Position numbers and translations under genes: made by a program
The notes under the pieces: model-generated
Told to the model about the DNA's origin: nothing
Database searches by the model: none
Seen by the model: only the letters and a program-made list of their open reading frames with translations
Assembly: GCF_002998435.1 (NCBI RefSeq)
Contig: NZ_CP027231.1
Location: 2,893,001 to 2,957,000, forward strand
Source of the DNA: Bacteroides zoogleoformans
GTDB taxonomy: Bacteria; Bacteroidota; Bacteroidia; Bacteroidales; Bacteroidaceae
Length of the DNA stretch: 64,000 bases
Reading direction: 5' to 3'
In this document: positions 7,734-16,161 of the stretch, piece after piece
Numbering within the stretch: the stretch's first letter is position 1
Layout: each line of letters opens with the position of its first letter

Positions 7734-7991
7734 TGCGGAGTGGGACTTTGCCTCCCTGAATTCCATTTAGCAAGTGGTGCGGAGTGGGATTTTGACCTCA
7801 AAATTCCATTTCGCAAGTGGTGCGGAGTGGGATTTTGACCTCAATATTGCATTTAGCAGGTGGTGCGGAGTGGGATTTCGACCTCAATATTGTATTTCGC
7901 AAGTAGTGCGGAATGGGATTTCGACCTCATTATTCCATTTTGCAGGTGGTGCGGAATGGGATTTCGACCTCAAAAATCCATTTTGCGAGTA
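7734..7991. repeat. Tandem repeat, six units of 43 bp
   Basis: The unit starts TGCGGAGTGGGATTTTGACC and recurs at 7734, 7778, 7821, 7864, 7907 and 7950, so spacing is 44, 43, 43, 43, 43. In the second unit the core ATTTTGACCTCAAAAT is a perfect dyad; other units keep a degenerate form (ATTTCGACCTCA). 43 is not a multiple of three and no start fits, so it is not coding. It lies directly upstream of the DUF6261 gene. Confidence 0.9.
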
Positions 7992-8077
7992 AAAATGAAG
8001 CGAAAACGCTTGGATTCTTGCAATCTTTTACTAAAATTTGAGCAACAATTTTTATCAACCCCTAAACCAAGATCAAG

Positions 8078-9067
8078 ATGGAGAAGGTTCGCATTATCAA
8101 TCTACAGAAGTTGAATAACGCTGAATATGCCTATTTCGCTCAGCAAGTGAGTAACCTCATTCACGAGGGCACTGTCGAGAAACTGCACGTGGGTGCCGCC
8201 ACACTTACTGCTTTCGATGCCGATCTGAAATTGCTGACCGACATCGTGGCGCAGAGCCGCATTTCGGACGAGACAGCCGAGATTGCGGTGATAGACAAGC
8301 AGACCGACGACCTGATAACCTACATCTTCTCGGCCATCCGCAGCGCGAGGCAGAGCCCCGTTGCCGCGCAGAAGGCTGCTGCCACCACGCTCTATAATGC
8401 CACTAAGACATACGCCGGCATCCAGCGAATGGCGCAGCGGCAGGAGGTGCAACAGGCACGCGGTCTGCTCACCGACCTTGCCAAGCCCGACCTCAAGGCG
8501 CACGTTCAGACGCTTGCCCTCCAGCCCGCAGTTGACCAGCTCTCCGCCACCATCACGCGCTACGCCTCGCTGCTAGAAAGCCGCGCCGTATCGCAGCTTG
8601 CTGCCAACCTTGGTGCCGCCAAGCCTGTACGTGAAAAAATGAACGCCGAGTACGACGAGATGACCACCGTGGCCTTTGCTTTCAGCATCGCCGCACCGGC
8701 AGCCGAACTCGCCACGTTTATCACGAAGCTCAACAAGCTCATCGACGACACCAACACCGCCTACAATCAGAGCCGTGCGCAGATGCAGACCTCTAAGGGT
8801 ACGGCATCGGGCGGAAAGAAGCCCGAGGAGGTGAAGCGCGTGGAGTCGCTTATCGCCGCCTATGAGCAGGATGCCCACTTCACGCCGGGCGTGATGAAGT
8901 TCACAGGCCTTGCTGCGGGCACCGGCTCGGAACGCGCCTATAAGATGGTGACCGACGACGTGGACAATCCCTTCTGGGTGTGCATCGTGGACGGCAAACT
9001 CGTGGACGTGGAGTTTAAGATTCAGCCCGGAGAGCCGGGTGGGCTGCCTATCGAGAAGCTGAAGTAA
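8078..9067 (+). CDS. DUF6261 family protein
   Basis: 329 residues, mostly alpha-helical and alanine-rich with coiled-coil-like segments (ATTLYNATKTYAGIQRMAQR). The N-terminus, MEKVRIINLQKLNNAEY, is characteristic of this Bacteroidales family. A C-terminal module after a flexible TASGGKKPEE linker (about residue 245) ends in WVCIVDGKLVDVEFKI, which looks like a small beta domain. Function unknown. It is markedly richer in G+C than the genes on either side, so it probably has a different origin. I see no clear TAnnTTTG promoter; the 43-bp repeats occupy the upstream region. Confidence 0.7.
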   Translation: MEKVRIINLQKLNNAEYAYFAQQVSNLIHEGTVEKLHVGAATLTAFDADLKLLTDIVAQSRISDETAEIAVIDKQTDDLITYIFSAIRSARQSPVAAQKAAATTLYNATKTYAGIQRMAQRQEVQQARGLLTDLAKPDLKAHVQTLALQPAVDQLSATITRYASLLESRAVSQLAANLGAAKPVREKMNAEYDEMTTVAFAFSIAAPAAELATFITKLNKLIDDTNTAYNQSRAQMQTSKGTASGGKKPEEVKRVESLIAAYEQDAHFTPGVMKFTGLAAGTGSERAYKMVTDDVDNPFWVCIVDGKLVDVEFKIQPGEPGGLPIEKLK

Positions 9068-9156
9068 TTGAGTACAGGAAGTTAGGTGTAAGCAAATTGA
9101 GACAAAGCGGAGCAATCGCAGGGCGTGCGGTTGCTCCATTAGAAAAAGAAAACATA

Positions 9157-9951
9157 ATGAAAGCGGACTATAATTTCATAGAAAGCAATAAAAGTAGTTG
9201 GAATCAAAGGACCCAAGAACACTATGATTCCGATTTTTATGATGTCAAGGGCTTTGTGGAGGGAAAGTCGTCACTAAATCCTATCGAGTTGGGGCTGCTT
9301 GGTAATATCAGGGGGAAGAAGATTTTGCACTTGCAATGCCACTTCGGATTGGATTCGATTTCTCTGTCGCGCATGGGTGGTGAAGTGACGGGTATTGATT
9401 TATCTGATGAAGCGATAAGAAAGGCACGCCAACTTGCCAAAGACTCCGGGACAGACACAAGGTTTGTCTGTTGCAATATCTTTGATTTACCGGACTATTT
9501 AGACGAAACTTTTGATATTGTTTTCACAAGTTATGGCGTTATCAATTGGTTTCCCAATCTTGATGAATGGGGAAGAATCGTAAGTCGTTATCTCAAGCCT
9601 GACGGGAAATTTGTAATGGTGGAATTTCATCCTGTCTTGTGGATGTTTGATACAAAGTTTGAGAGAGTAGAATCTGCTTATTCAAGGGAAGAGCCTTATA
9701 TAAGTACGTCGCAAACATATACAAACGCTTCAGAGGCTGGTAAGGAATATGTGGAGGTAACTTGGAATCATGGGTTGTCTAAGGTACTTCAAGGATTATT
9801 GCATGCTAATCTGCGAATAGTTGATTTTCAAGAGTACGATTACTCGCCCTTTAACTTGTTTGGAAATATGGAGGAAGATAGGGGGATGTATCATCTGAAA
9901 GACAGAAAAGGAATGATACCTATACTTTTTTCAGTCGTTGCAGAGCGGTGA
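9157..9951 (+). CDS. Class I SAM-dependent methyltransferase
   Basis: 264 residues from the ATG at 9157, preceded by AGAAAAAGAAAAC. The upstream in-frame ATG-less extension to 9097 is GC-rich and belongs to the DUF6261 3' region. Motif I is ILHLQCHFGLDSISL (a variant of LDVGCGTG), motif II VTGIDLSDEAI, motif IV DETFDIVFTSYGVINW, then LKPDGKFVMVEFHP. This resembles the ubiE/Methyltransf_25 group, acting on a small molecule. Third methyltransferase in the cargo zone, AT-rich in contrast with the preceding gene. Confidence 0.85.
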   Translation: MKADYNFIESNKSSWNQRTQEHYDSDFYDVKGFVEGKSSLNPIELGLLGNIRGKKILHLQCHFGLDSISLSRMGGEVTGIDLSDEAIRKARQLAKDSGTDTRFVCCNIFDLPDYLDETFDIVFTSYGVINWFPNLDEWGRIVSRYLKPDGKFVMVEFHPVLWMFDTKFERVESAYSREEPYISTSQTYTNASEAGKEYVEVTWNHGLSKVLQGLLHANLRIVDFQEYDYSPFNLFGNMEEDRGMYHLKDRKGMIPILFSVVAER

Positions 9952-10058
9952 TTTTGAAGTATTATGAAAAAGATTTTTCATAATGGTTAAGGCAAGCCAT
10001 TGAGTCCTGACCAATTGAATTTCAAGCAAGAGTTGAGTTGCAGAGAGTATTATGCATC

Positions 10059-10167
10059 GCGACTTTCTTTTGCTTCTTTTCTTTGGTCGCCTGCTCGTTC
10101 AAAGAAAAAGAAAAGAAGCCACGCAATTTTGAGGTTGCGTGGCTCATTGTGTTAGGGCTTTTCGGTT
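10059..10167. repeat. Copy 2 of the 110-bp direct repeat
   Basis: Matches 6606-6716 with only a few differences. Here it includes the native 3' end of the small gene at 10152-10370 and the hairpin GCCACGCAA...TTGCGTGGC, which would terminate the leftward operon. This is probably the parent copy. Confidence 0.85.
10119..10143 (-). terminator. Terminator of the leftward PcfJ operon
   Basis: GCCACGCAATTTTGAGGTTGCGTGGC forms a nine-pair stem just after the stop of the last small gene (10152). The sequence beyond it on the minus strand is TTCTTTTC. Confidence 0.6.
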
Positions 10168-10370
10168 GTTTCAATTATCCGTTCTTCGGGGTGGGTATCA
10201 AAAGCCCAATTGATTTGTTCATCGGGCAGGGTGCTGTGTACTCCTCTGCCCATCACCATTCCACAATCTTCAAGGATTTTGCGCTCGGCTTCCTCTCGGT
10301 CTGTGGCTGCAACCTCAAACACTCCTTCAAAAACGTATTGGGTGCGTACTCTGTAAACTTTCCTTTCCAT
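10152..10370 (-). CDS. Small ICE protein of unknown function (72 residues)
   Basis: Start chosen at the ATG giving MERKVYRVRTQYVFEGVFEV; longer frames overlap the preceding gene. The sequence reads as strand-strand-helix (FEVAATDREEAERKILEDCG), similar in style to small domains found in ICE accessory operons, but I cannot name the family. The ATG lies four bases past the stop of the upstream gene, so the two are probably coupled. Its last codons are duplicated near 6715. Confidence 0.6.
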   Translation of the reverse strand: MERKVYRVRTQYVFEGVFEVAATDREEAERKILEDCGMVMGRGVHSTLPDEQINWAFDTHPEERIIETTEKP

Positions 10371-10374
10371 ATCT

Positions 10375-10629
10375 TCAAAATTCAGCAATGAGTAATCTGT
10401 GTTCCATCGGCTCGCCATTCGATAACCTGCGGTGAGTGAGCCAAAAATGGTGCGCTCCGTAACCATAGACAAAAAACTTGTCAAGTTCCGTTTCTTGGGA
10501 GATTTGGAGGAGTGCGGTCTGCAACTCCTCCTTGTTCTCGGCTATGCTTATGCCATTGATAACTCTCACGATGATGTTGGGAATTTCGTCTGCCCAACTG
10601 CGAATAATGCCTTCTATCTGTACTTTCAT
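10375..10629 (-). CDS. Small ICE protein of unknown function (84 residues)
   Basis: The most likely start gives MKVQIEGIIRSWADEIPNII. The middle is helical and the end reads FFVYGYGAHHFWLTHRRL, a dense aromatic/histidine cluster. Not recognised. It lies 23 bases after PcfJ and 4 bases before the next gene in the same operon, and probably travels with them. Confidence 0.6.
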   Translation of the reverse strand: MKVQIEGIIRSWADEIPNIIVRVINGISIAENKEELQTALLQISQETELDKFFVYGYGAHHFWLTHRRLSNGEPMEHRLLIAEF

Positions 10630-10652
10630 ATTGCTTTGTTTTATGGATTGTG

Positions 10653-11924
10653 TTATGCGGTTGCTCTCTGCGCTATCATTCTCATATTCTTCTGCATCAA
10701 GGCGAGTATCTGCTCGTGGTACTCGGTGTTCTTGTTGCACACGCCACGACTTTGCACCACTTTCATCGTTTCCAATGATACCTCGATGGTCTCGATGCGC
10801 TCTCCGTCCTTTGTGGCAGAGAAGATAAGCGACTGCGGTTTGCTGTAATAGTGTGCGTCATATACGCAATGGTGCATTGCCGTGCCTTCCTCTAAATGCT
10901 CCTGCACACTCTCCAAAACGTGGATGCGGATAATGCCGTCAGTAAACTCTATGCCAAAGAATTTTGCTTTGAGTTGCTTGTATGCTTGTTCGGCTTCCAT
11001 CGCTTCCTTGCGCTTCTTGATAATATTCTCACGTTCTTTCATTGCTCTGCGCTTGGCTTGGTAATGGTCGTGCGCTGCTCTTAGGTCGTTGGGGCAAACA
11101 TACTTTGGACTACGTGTGTCCTTGTCGAGTGTCGCAAGTGTATCAATCATATCACACCACAAATTGCCGTCCTCTACTTGGTAGCCGTTGCGCAAACAAA
11201 TGCGGATAGATGCCCAATACTTGTCAATCTTGGCATATCTGTCCCTAATAAAGTGGCGAAGTAGGGAGAATTGTCCAGACTTCAATAAGGTTTCCGCCTT
11301 GTTATCCGTAAGAATGGAATGGAACAACTCAAAGGGGGTAAGGTCGTGGAACGCTCCCTTAAATCCGTTGCGCTTGATGTCCTTCATCACTCCATAACGT
11401 GGGTAAATGCCGTGTGGAAGTATGTCGTACAAAGGCTTGTCGGGGCGGATTTCCAAATCACTGCCAAACTGCCACGTATCATACCAACAACTCATCGGGC
11501 GAAGTCGTGCCAACACTGCGCTTTTGCCGTCGGGAGCAATCCAACGCTCAACCACCTCCGAACAAAATCGTCTTATCGGTTGTCCTTGCTTGCGGTACAC
11601 CTCCATATAGAAGTAACGTATCACTTGGTAGCCTTTGAAGGTGGTGAGTACGCAATAGTATGCAATATCCTTAAATACCCTCTGCCGTTCTGTATGTATG
11701 GTGAGTTTCGTTCCGCAATGGGGGCAAATGGTGGTCTTGCCTTTATGCCGTGTGTCCGTCCATTGGTGTCCACACTCCAAACAAGTGTGTTCGCCTTTCG
11801 TGTTGCGCTTGGCAATATGCTCAAAAAGATGCGTGTATGCCCATTGCTCTTGCTTATCGGTAATGGTGGGGAGTTGGGTTGCCAACTCCGCCACTTGCTT
11901 CTGAAATTTATTTCTTGGTTTCAT
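10653..11924 (-). CDS. PcfJ domain protein
   Basis: 423 residues. A zinc-ribbon-like pair, CLEC at residues 48-51 and CPHC at 67-70, precedes the large PcfJ domain. The domain ends in the typical block AMHHCVYDAHYYSKPQSLIF and VVQSRGVCNKNTEYHE, with conserved His and Cys residues. PcfJ was named from the enterococcal plasmid pCF10; its role in transfer is not settled. A long basic coiled-coil (QAKRRAMKERENIIKKRKEA) lies around residue 290-320. It leads the small genes and follows ardA in a leftward operon. Confidence 0.85.
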   Translation of the reverse strand: MKPRNKFQKQVAELATQLPTITDKQEQWAYTHLFEHIAKRNTKGEHTCLECGHQWTDTRHKGKTTICPHCGTKLTIHTERQRVFKDIAYYCVLTTFKGYQVIRYFYMEVYRKQGQPIRRFCSEVVERWIAPDGKSAVLARLRPMSCWYDTWQFGSDLEIRPDKPLYDILPHGIYPRYGVMKDIKRNGFKGAFHDLTPFELFHSILTDNKAETLLKSGQFSLLRHFIRDRYAKIDKYWASIRICLRNGYQVEDGNLWCDMIDTLATLDKDTRSPKYVCPNDLRAAHDHYQAKRRAMKERENIIKKRKEAMEAEQAYKQLKAKFFGIEFTDGIIRIHVLESVQEHLEEGTAMHHCVYDAHYYSKPQSLIFSATKDGERIETIEVSLETMKVVQSRGVCNKNTEYHEQILALMQKNMRMIAQRATA

Positions 11925-11968
11925 CTTTTTTTCTCCTATCGTTAGTGTGAGTACATTTGGCTTACCCT

Positions 11969-12499
11969 TTACTCGTCACGGAATACATATCCACTCTCAA
12001 ACCAATACCCCTCGTCAAAGAGTTCGTCCGCATACTTGTCATAATCAAAGTATCGCTCTGCAAATTCGGATAGTTCGTGCTCCATACTTACCTTTTCTCT
12101 TGCAAACTCCTCTTTGCTCACATATCTGCCTACAAAAGCGGAATTGAATTGCCTCATTAGGTAATAGACGGATTCGGTTAAATCCTTGCCGGTATTCTCT
12201 ACCCATATCCAAAAGGCACTCACATTCATACCGTCCAAATTCTCCAACTCGTCCCTCAGTTCAAAGAAGTTGCTATCCAAATGCCCCTCGTCAATAAATG
12301 CTTCGGGAATGTTCTCCCAATCTTGGAACATCAATTCGGGTTCTTCCTCGTCTTGGTGGAGTTCGTGGCATACTTCCATAAACTCGTCTTGGTCGTAACA
12401 ATCAGAAAGGTCTATCCACTTACCTCTTAGTGAGCCTTCGTTATACTTGGCATATGTGCCTACATAGATGCGTGCTTCGCTTAAATCGTATCGTTCCAT
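11969..12499 (-). CDS. ardA: Antirestriction protein ArdA
   Basis: A 176-residue, highly acidic protein (many Asp/Glu throughout), beginning with the family signature ARIYVGTYAKYNEGSLRGKW. ArdA mimics bent B-form DNA and inhibits type I restriction enzymes, protecting the incoming ICE. Full length relative to known ArdA proteins of about 165-180 residues. It lies between PcfK (12 bases) and PcfJ (44 bases) in the same operon. Confidence 0.92.
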   Translation of the reverse strand: MERYDLSEARIYVGTYAKYNEGSLRGKWIDLSDCYDQDEFMEVCHELHQDEEEPELMFQDWENIPEAFIDEGHLDSNFFELRDELENLDGMNVSAFWIWVENTGKDLTESVYYLMRQFNSAFVGRYVSKEEFAREKVSMEHELSEFAERYFDYDKYADELFDEGYWFESGYVFRDE

Positions 12500-12511
12500 A
12501 GTCTTTGTTTT

Positions 12512-12928
12512 TTAGAAGTCAAACAATGAAGGTTGTGCAACCTCTGCCGTTTCTTTCTTTTGTGGTCTTGCGTTACGGCTCTGTATCTTGGCGAGTTCCT
12601 CACGTTGGTACTGCTTGATGGCTTCTTGCCTTGCTTCGGCTTTCTCCTCCTCTGTGAGTTCTACAAGATGATTTACTGCCACTCTGCACGTGGTTGCTTT
12701 CCCCACTTCGATTTCGTCCTCGTCATAGTAGTGGACTGCCATTGAATAGATTTCATCGTCCTCAAAGCCATTGCACCCACTCGCCTGTACTTGGTTCAAG
12801 ATGTAAATTACACACTCCTCGATGCTCTTGTTAGGCTTCATCAAGTTGGGAGCAAACAAAGGGTCTGTCGCTGCACGCTGATTGAGATACTCGGCTATTG
12901 CTCTCGTAAAATGTTCTGTTCCTTTCAT
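12512..12928 (-). CDS. PcfK-like family protein
   Basis: 138 residues. Begins MKGTEHFTRAIAEYLNQRA and contains SIEECVIYILNQVQASGC and the acidic DDEIYSMAVHYYDEDEIEVG, the conserved block of PcfK-like proteins. The C-terminal third is a charged helix followed by SLFDF. PcfK and PcfJ genes occur together in Bacteroidetes and enterococcal elements, as here. Molecular role unknown. Confidence 0.88.
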   Translation of the reverse strand: MKGTEHFTRAIAEYLNQRAATDPLFAPNLMKPNKSIEECVIYILNQVQASGCNGFEDDEIYSMAVHYYDEDEIEVGKATTCRVAVNHLVELTEEEKAEARQEAIKQYQREELAKIQSRNARPQKKETAEVAQPSLFDF

Positions 12929-12934
12929 AGTCGT

Positions 12935-13366
12935 TTAATGTTTGGGAATTTCTACTATTTGGTTTATCTGTCCGCAAAGGAAACTTTTTAGGCTGGTGCG
13001 GTCGGGTGCATAATACTCTGACCAATGTCCGTATTGATTGACCAAATACTTCTTCAATACGTCCATAAAGTCAAACCGATAACCCATTAGGGGAACGGCT
13101 GTACGGAAGTGGGTGTTGGTGTTCACCGCTTCGGCAAGCCAATTCTTTTCTTCACGGCTCATTCGCTCCCCACGATTGAGTTTCAAACGGAGAAGATACA
13201 CCTTACTGCCACTCAATTTGTCCAATGTCTCAACGTCCCACTGCACAAACTTAGTCGCCACCAAACGCTCACTTTCATCAACCACCGAACTTATGCGGTA
13301 ATGAGAGGAGGAGCTATATCCTTTTTTCTTCATCGAAGATGTGATATTTACTTTCTGCTGTTCCAT
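12935..13366 (-). CDS. ICE protein of unknown function (143 residues)
   Basis: First gene of the PcfK-ArdA-PcfJ operon, six bases before pcfK. It has no signal peptide or membrane segment. A polar N-terminus (SSMKKKGYSSSSHYRI) precedes helical blocks such as YLLRLKLNRGERMSREEKNW and a C-terminal FDFMDVLKKYLVNQYGHWSEYY. I do not recognise the family; it looks like a conserved ICE protein because of its place in the operon. Confidence 0.7.
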   Translation of the reverse strand: MEQQKVNITSSMKKKGYSSSSHYRISSVVDESERLVATKFVQWDVETLDKLSGSKVYLLRLKLNRGERMSREEKNWLAEAVNTNTHFRTAVPLMGYRFDFMDVLKKYLVNQYGHWSEYYAPDRTSLKSFLCGQINQIVEIPKH

Positions 13367-13426
13367 AATGACATTTTTTTATGCGTCCAAAGATCGGAGT
13401 ATGCTGATTCCTTTTTGTAGCAATAA

Positions 13427-13553
13427 GAAGGTAGGGGGCGCAGCCGGCACAAGGTTTTGCAGGAAAATACTACCCGAAATGAAATGTAGGTGTGGAGATT
13501 TTCCGTGCAAACCAAAGGCACTGACCTTGTGCAAGCCGTAGCCCCTTACTACC
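13427..13553. other. Long imperfect inverted repeat, possible structured RNA or leader
   Basis: Three nested pairs of arms face each other: AAGGTAGGGGGC with GCCCCTTACTACCTT, GCACAAGGT with ACCTTGTGC, and GGTTTTGCAGGAAAAT with ATTTTCCGTGCAAACC. The whole stretch can fold into one long stem of about 125 nt. It lies between the start of the PcfK operon (13366) and the terminator of the membrane-protein gene. No ORF covers it. Confidence 0.5.
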
Positions 13554-13655
13554 TTTGCGAATAAAAAGAAATCAGCACCGACTTATGGCACATCAAAGTG
13601 GAATAGATGGACGTGAGAAGCGAAAGTGCAACGCCTTGTATGGAAAACGAAAAAT

Positions 13656-13684
13656 GGTGGTTACCTCAAATCGAGATAACCACC
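13656..13684 (-). terminator. Terminator after the small membrane-protein gene
   Basis: A GGTGGTTA...TAACCACC stem with CTC/GAG next to it, followed on the minus strand by ATTTTTCG. It lies 42 bases after the stop at 13726. Confidence 0.6.
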
Positions 13685-13725
13685 CATAAAGAAGAATGAA
13701 TCGAAGAATATCTTTCCTTGTGCGC

Positions 13726-14145
13726 TCAGAGCACACAGAGCAGGATTGCCACGATGACGGCAAGCCAGAACAGCCAACGCAGGATTGTAAAGGTTACTTG
13801 CAGTATCACTCTGACAATGAAGCGTAGTATCAGGAAACCGAGAATAACCGAAACGGCGGTTACGACTTGCGGCGTAACTATCTTCGAGATGAGGTAAACT
13901 GCACCGATAACGATGGAAAGCAGAACGACGAGTTCGATGAAGCGTGTCCAACCGAAGCGGCGGACTTGCTTGGGAGAAGTCGGCAGCTGCCTGTTCTTAT
14001 CGGTTTTGTTCGATGCGTCTGCCTTGATGAAGGCAGGTGTGTGAACGATTTCGTCAAGCCGTGAGGACAAAGGAAGCTCGCTTCTTTTGTCTCGGCGAGA
14101 AATCGAGCTTTTAAGAACGTCTTGATTCATGATGATTGTATTCAT
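13726..14145 (-). CDS. Small ICE membrane protein
   Basis: About 139 residues if started at the ATG at 14145 (134 from 14130). A soluble, Ser/Arg-rich N-terminal half of about 60 residues precedes two or three close membrane helices: FIELVVLLSIVIGAVYLI, VVTAVSVILGFLILRFIV and FTILRWLFWLAVIVAILL. I cannot assign a family. Its position between DUF1896 and the PcfK operon is common for ICE accessory membrane proteins. Longer frames start within the next intergenic region. Confidence 0.6.
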   Translation of the reverse strand: MNTIIMNQDVLKSSISRRDKRSELPLSSRLDEIVHTPAFIKADASNKTDKNRQLPTSPKQVRRFGWTRFIELVVLLSIVIGAVYLISKIVTPQVVTAVSVILGFLILRFIVRVILQVTFTILRWLFWLAVIVAILLCVL

Positions 14146-14284
14146 AATCGGGGCTTTTAATAGTTCAAGAGCGATAACAAGATGCTCTAACGACCCAAAG
14201 ACAAGTGTTTGCAAAACTCTTGACGTGTGGAGTGGAGCGTTTATCTTGGCTCTTGACACTACAAAAGTCCCCGATGGTGATGTG

Positions 14285-14752
14285 TCAAGTCATGTTCTCA
14301 CCGCCTATCGTTGGCAGACCATTGACCTCGATGAGCAGCACGATGGTACCGGTCAGTTCGGTGTACAGTTTGTCGTATTCTGTACCTGCCGCAAAGTCGT
14401 CCGTGAGTTCGTACTTGGTAAATACCGCTTGAATAGCCTTGTTGTTCAGCAAAATTAGTGCTAACCTTTCGGGAAGCGGGCTTGGCAGCTCCTTTTCATA
14501 CTCCTGCTCCAGCACGGAGACAAGGGTGTCATACTTTGAGAAGTGCAAGTCGTGGTACAGCACTTCGCTTGCCATCACCTCTGCTTCGGGGTAGGAGAAA
14601 CCTTGCGCCACGGCATCGCAGTAAGCCGTCAATGCCTCGTCTGCGCGAGCAGTTACAAACGCATTGTCATTCACTCTCTCTGGAAAATGCTCTCCGAGAT
14701 ACGCCTCCAGCTTCAGACGGAAGTAAGAAAGCTCTTTCTTTGTTGTTGCCAT
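14285..14752 (-). CDS. DUF1896 family protein
   Basis: 155 residues: helical, acidic, with the family block LSYFRLKLEAYLGEHFPERV at the N-terminus and FSYPEAEVMASEVLYHDLHF in the middle. DUF1896 proteins occur almost only on Bacteroidetes conjugative elements; function unknown. The gene begins five bases after the integrase stop, so it is probably expressed with it. Confidence 0.85.
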   Translation of the reverse strand: MATTKKELSYFRLKLEAYLGEHFPERVNDNAFVTARADEALTAYCDAVAQGFSYPEAEVMASEVLYHDLHFSKYDTLVSVLEQEYEKELPSPLPERLALILLNNKAIQAVFTKYELTDDFAAGTEYDKLYTELTGTIVLLIEVNGLPTIGGENMT

Positions 14753-14757
14753 AAGTC

Positions 14758-16044
14758 TTAATGATTTGTTATTATAATAGGTGTATCACTCTTTTTGGTA
14801 TAACGTCGCTTGGTCGCCTTTGCAGGCGGAGCACTTGCGAAGTCGAACTTATCCAATTTCTTGGATACGGCAAGCATATCATTCTCAATCTTCTTGTTCG
14901 TTATGCGGGCATAAAGCTGAGTTGTAGTTATGCTTGTGTGTCCTAACATCTTGGACACTGATTCTACTGGAACACCCTTGGTGAGCATCATCGTGGCAAA
15001 GGTGTGCCGGGCCATGTGAAAGGTCAGGTTCTTGTTGATACCGCAAACATCGGCTATCTCTTTCAAATAAGAGTTCATACGCTGGTTGCTGAGAATGGGT
15101 ATCAATCTACCATTCTTTGCTTTGCCCTCATACTTCTTGATAATCATCTTAGGAATATCGAGAAGAAGGATATGGCTTAACGTATCAGTTTTCTGACGTG
15201 CCGTTACGATCCACTGCTTGCCGTCCATCGTTATGATATTGTCAGGAGTAAGGTTGGCTACATCAACGTAAGCAAGTCCTGTAAAGCAAGAGAATAAGAA
15301 GATGTCGCGAACATTTACCAATCGCTGCGTTGCAAATTCCTTGTGCATGATGGTATCCACTTCTTCGTCTGTCAAAAAGCCACGATCAACTCTTTTGGTC
15401 TTGAAGTGGATATTGAGGAATGGGTCGTGATTAAACACTCCAGCCTTTCGACCAAATATGATAACCGTCTTGAAAGTCTTTAAGGTCTTGATGGCCGTGT
15501 TAAAGCTCTGTCCAACCACCGTCTTGAGATAGACATCGAAATCGTGAATGACAATCGGGGTTAGTTCAATAATATTGAGGTCTGTGCGTGAATACTTCTC
15601 TTGAATGAACTTGGCGAAGTGACGCTTGCAGATGTCAAACTTGCGATAATTGGCTTTGGTAACTCCACAGCCAATCTGTGCATACATATCATTATTATAT
15701 TTGGTAAACAATGAAAGAACGGTCTCCATATCCTCACGTTTACCAAGATATTCCGATTTGATGCGTTCAAGGCTGAGTTCTTCTGAGAACTCCAATCGTT
15801 GGAATATCATCTGAAGGTCTGTGCTGATGCTCGTCAGTTGTGCGTTGGTAGCCAAAGCCTCCTTGGTTCGTCCCCGTACTTTACCCAGTGTGCTATCCCA
15901 CATTTCGGGATCAACACTAACGCCTGTTGTGCCGAGTGCCATTCTTTCTCCATTAAGATGGATACGCATCATAACCGATGCTTTTCCTTCTTTGTTCAAA
16001 TAATTGCTTCGCAGATAGAAGCTTGTTCTGAAAATACTCTTCAT
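14758..16044 (-). CDS. int: Tyrosine recombinase / integrase of the ICE
   Basis: 428 residues. N-terminal arm-binding domain (about 1-95, with LRSNYLNKEGKASVMMRIHL), SAM-like core-binding domain (about 105-215), then the catalytic domain. Catalytic residues visible: HMARHTFATMML (His and Arg, near residue 344), LGHTSITTTQLYARI (His, and the nucleophile Tyr near 378). The first Arg of the usual tetrad is replaced, FTGLAYVDV near residue 250, as in IntDOT-like enzymes of Bacteroides, which lack that Arg at the normal place. It would excise and insert the ICE. The C-terminus carries a basic tail (KATKRRYTKKS). Confidence 0.93.
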   Translation of the reverse strand: MKSIFRTSFYLRSNYLNKEGKASVMMRIHLNGERMALGTTGVSVDPEMWDSTLGKVRGRTKEALATNAQLTSISTDLQMIFQRLEFSEELSLERIKSEYLGKREDMETVLSLFTKYNNDMYAQIGCGVTKANYRKFDICKRHFAKFIQEKYSRTDLNIIELTPIVIHDFDVYLKTVVGQSFNTAIKTLKTFKTVIIFGRKAGVFNHDPFLNIHFKTKRVDRGFLTDEEVDTIMHKEFATQRLVNVRDIFLFSCFTGLAYVDVANLTPDNIITMDGKQWIVTARQKTDTLSHILLLDIPKMIIKKYEGKAKNGRLIPILSNQRMNSYLKEIADVCGINKNLTFHMARHTFATMMLTKGVPVESVSKMLGHTSITTTQLYARITNKKIENDMLAVSKKLDKFDFASAPPAKATKRRYTKKSDTPIIITNH

Positions 16045-16161
16045 ACTTACAAGTTTTTAGTGCAGAAGTAAATCGTGCTTTCGACCCGTTTAAGGGTGAG
16101 TTACGCGTTATTTTTACAGCTGCAAAGTTCGACATAATTCTTTGAATAACAATGAAGTATG

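Noticed and set aside
7734..7991. CRISPR-like look of the 43-bp repeats
   Set aside because: Units abut without unique spacers and no cas genes are present.
13661..13951. 96-residue minus-strand frame
   Set aside because: Overlaps the membrane-protein gene in another frame and has no promoter or family support.
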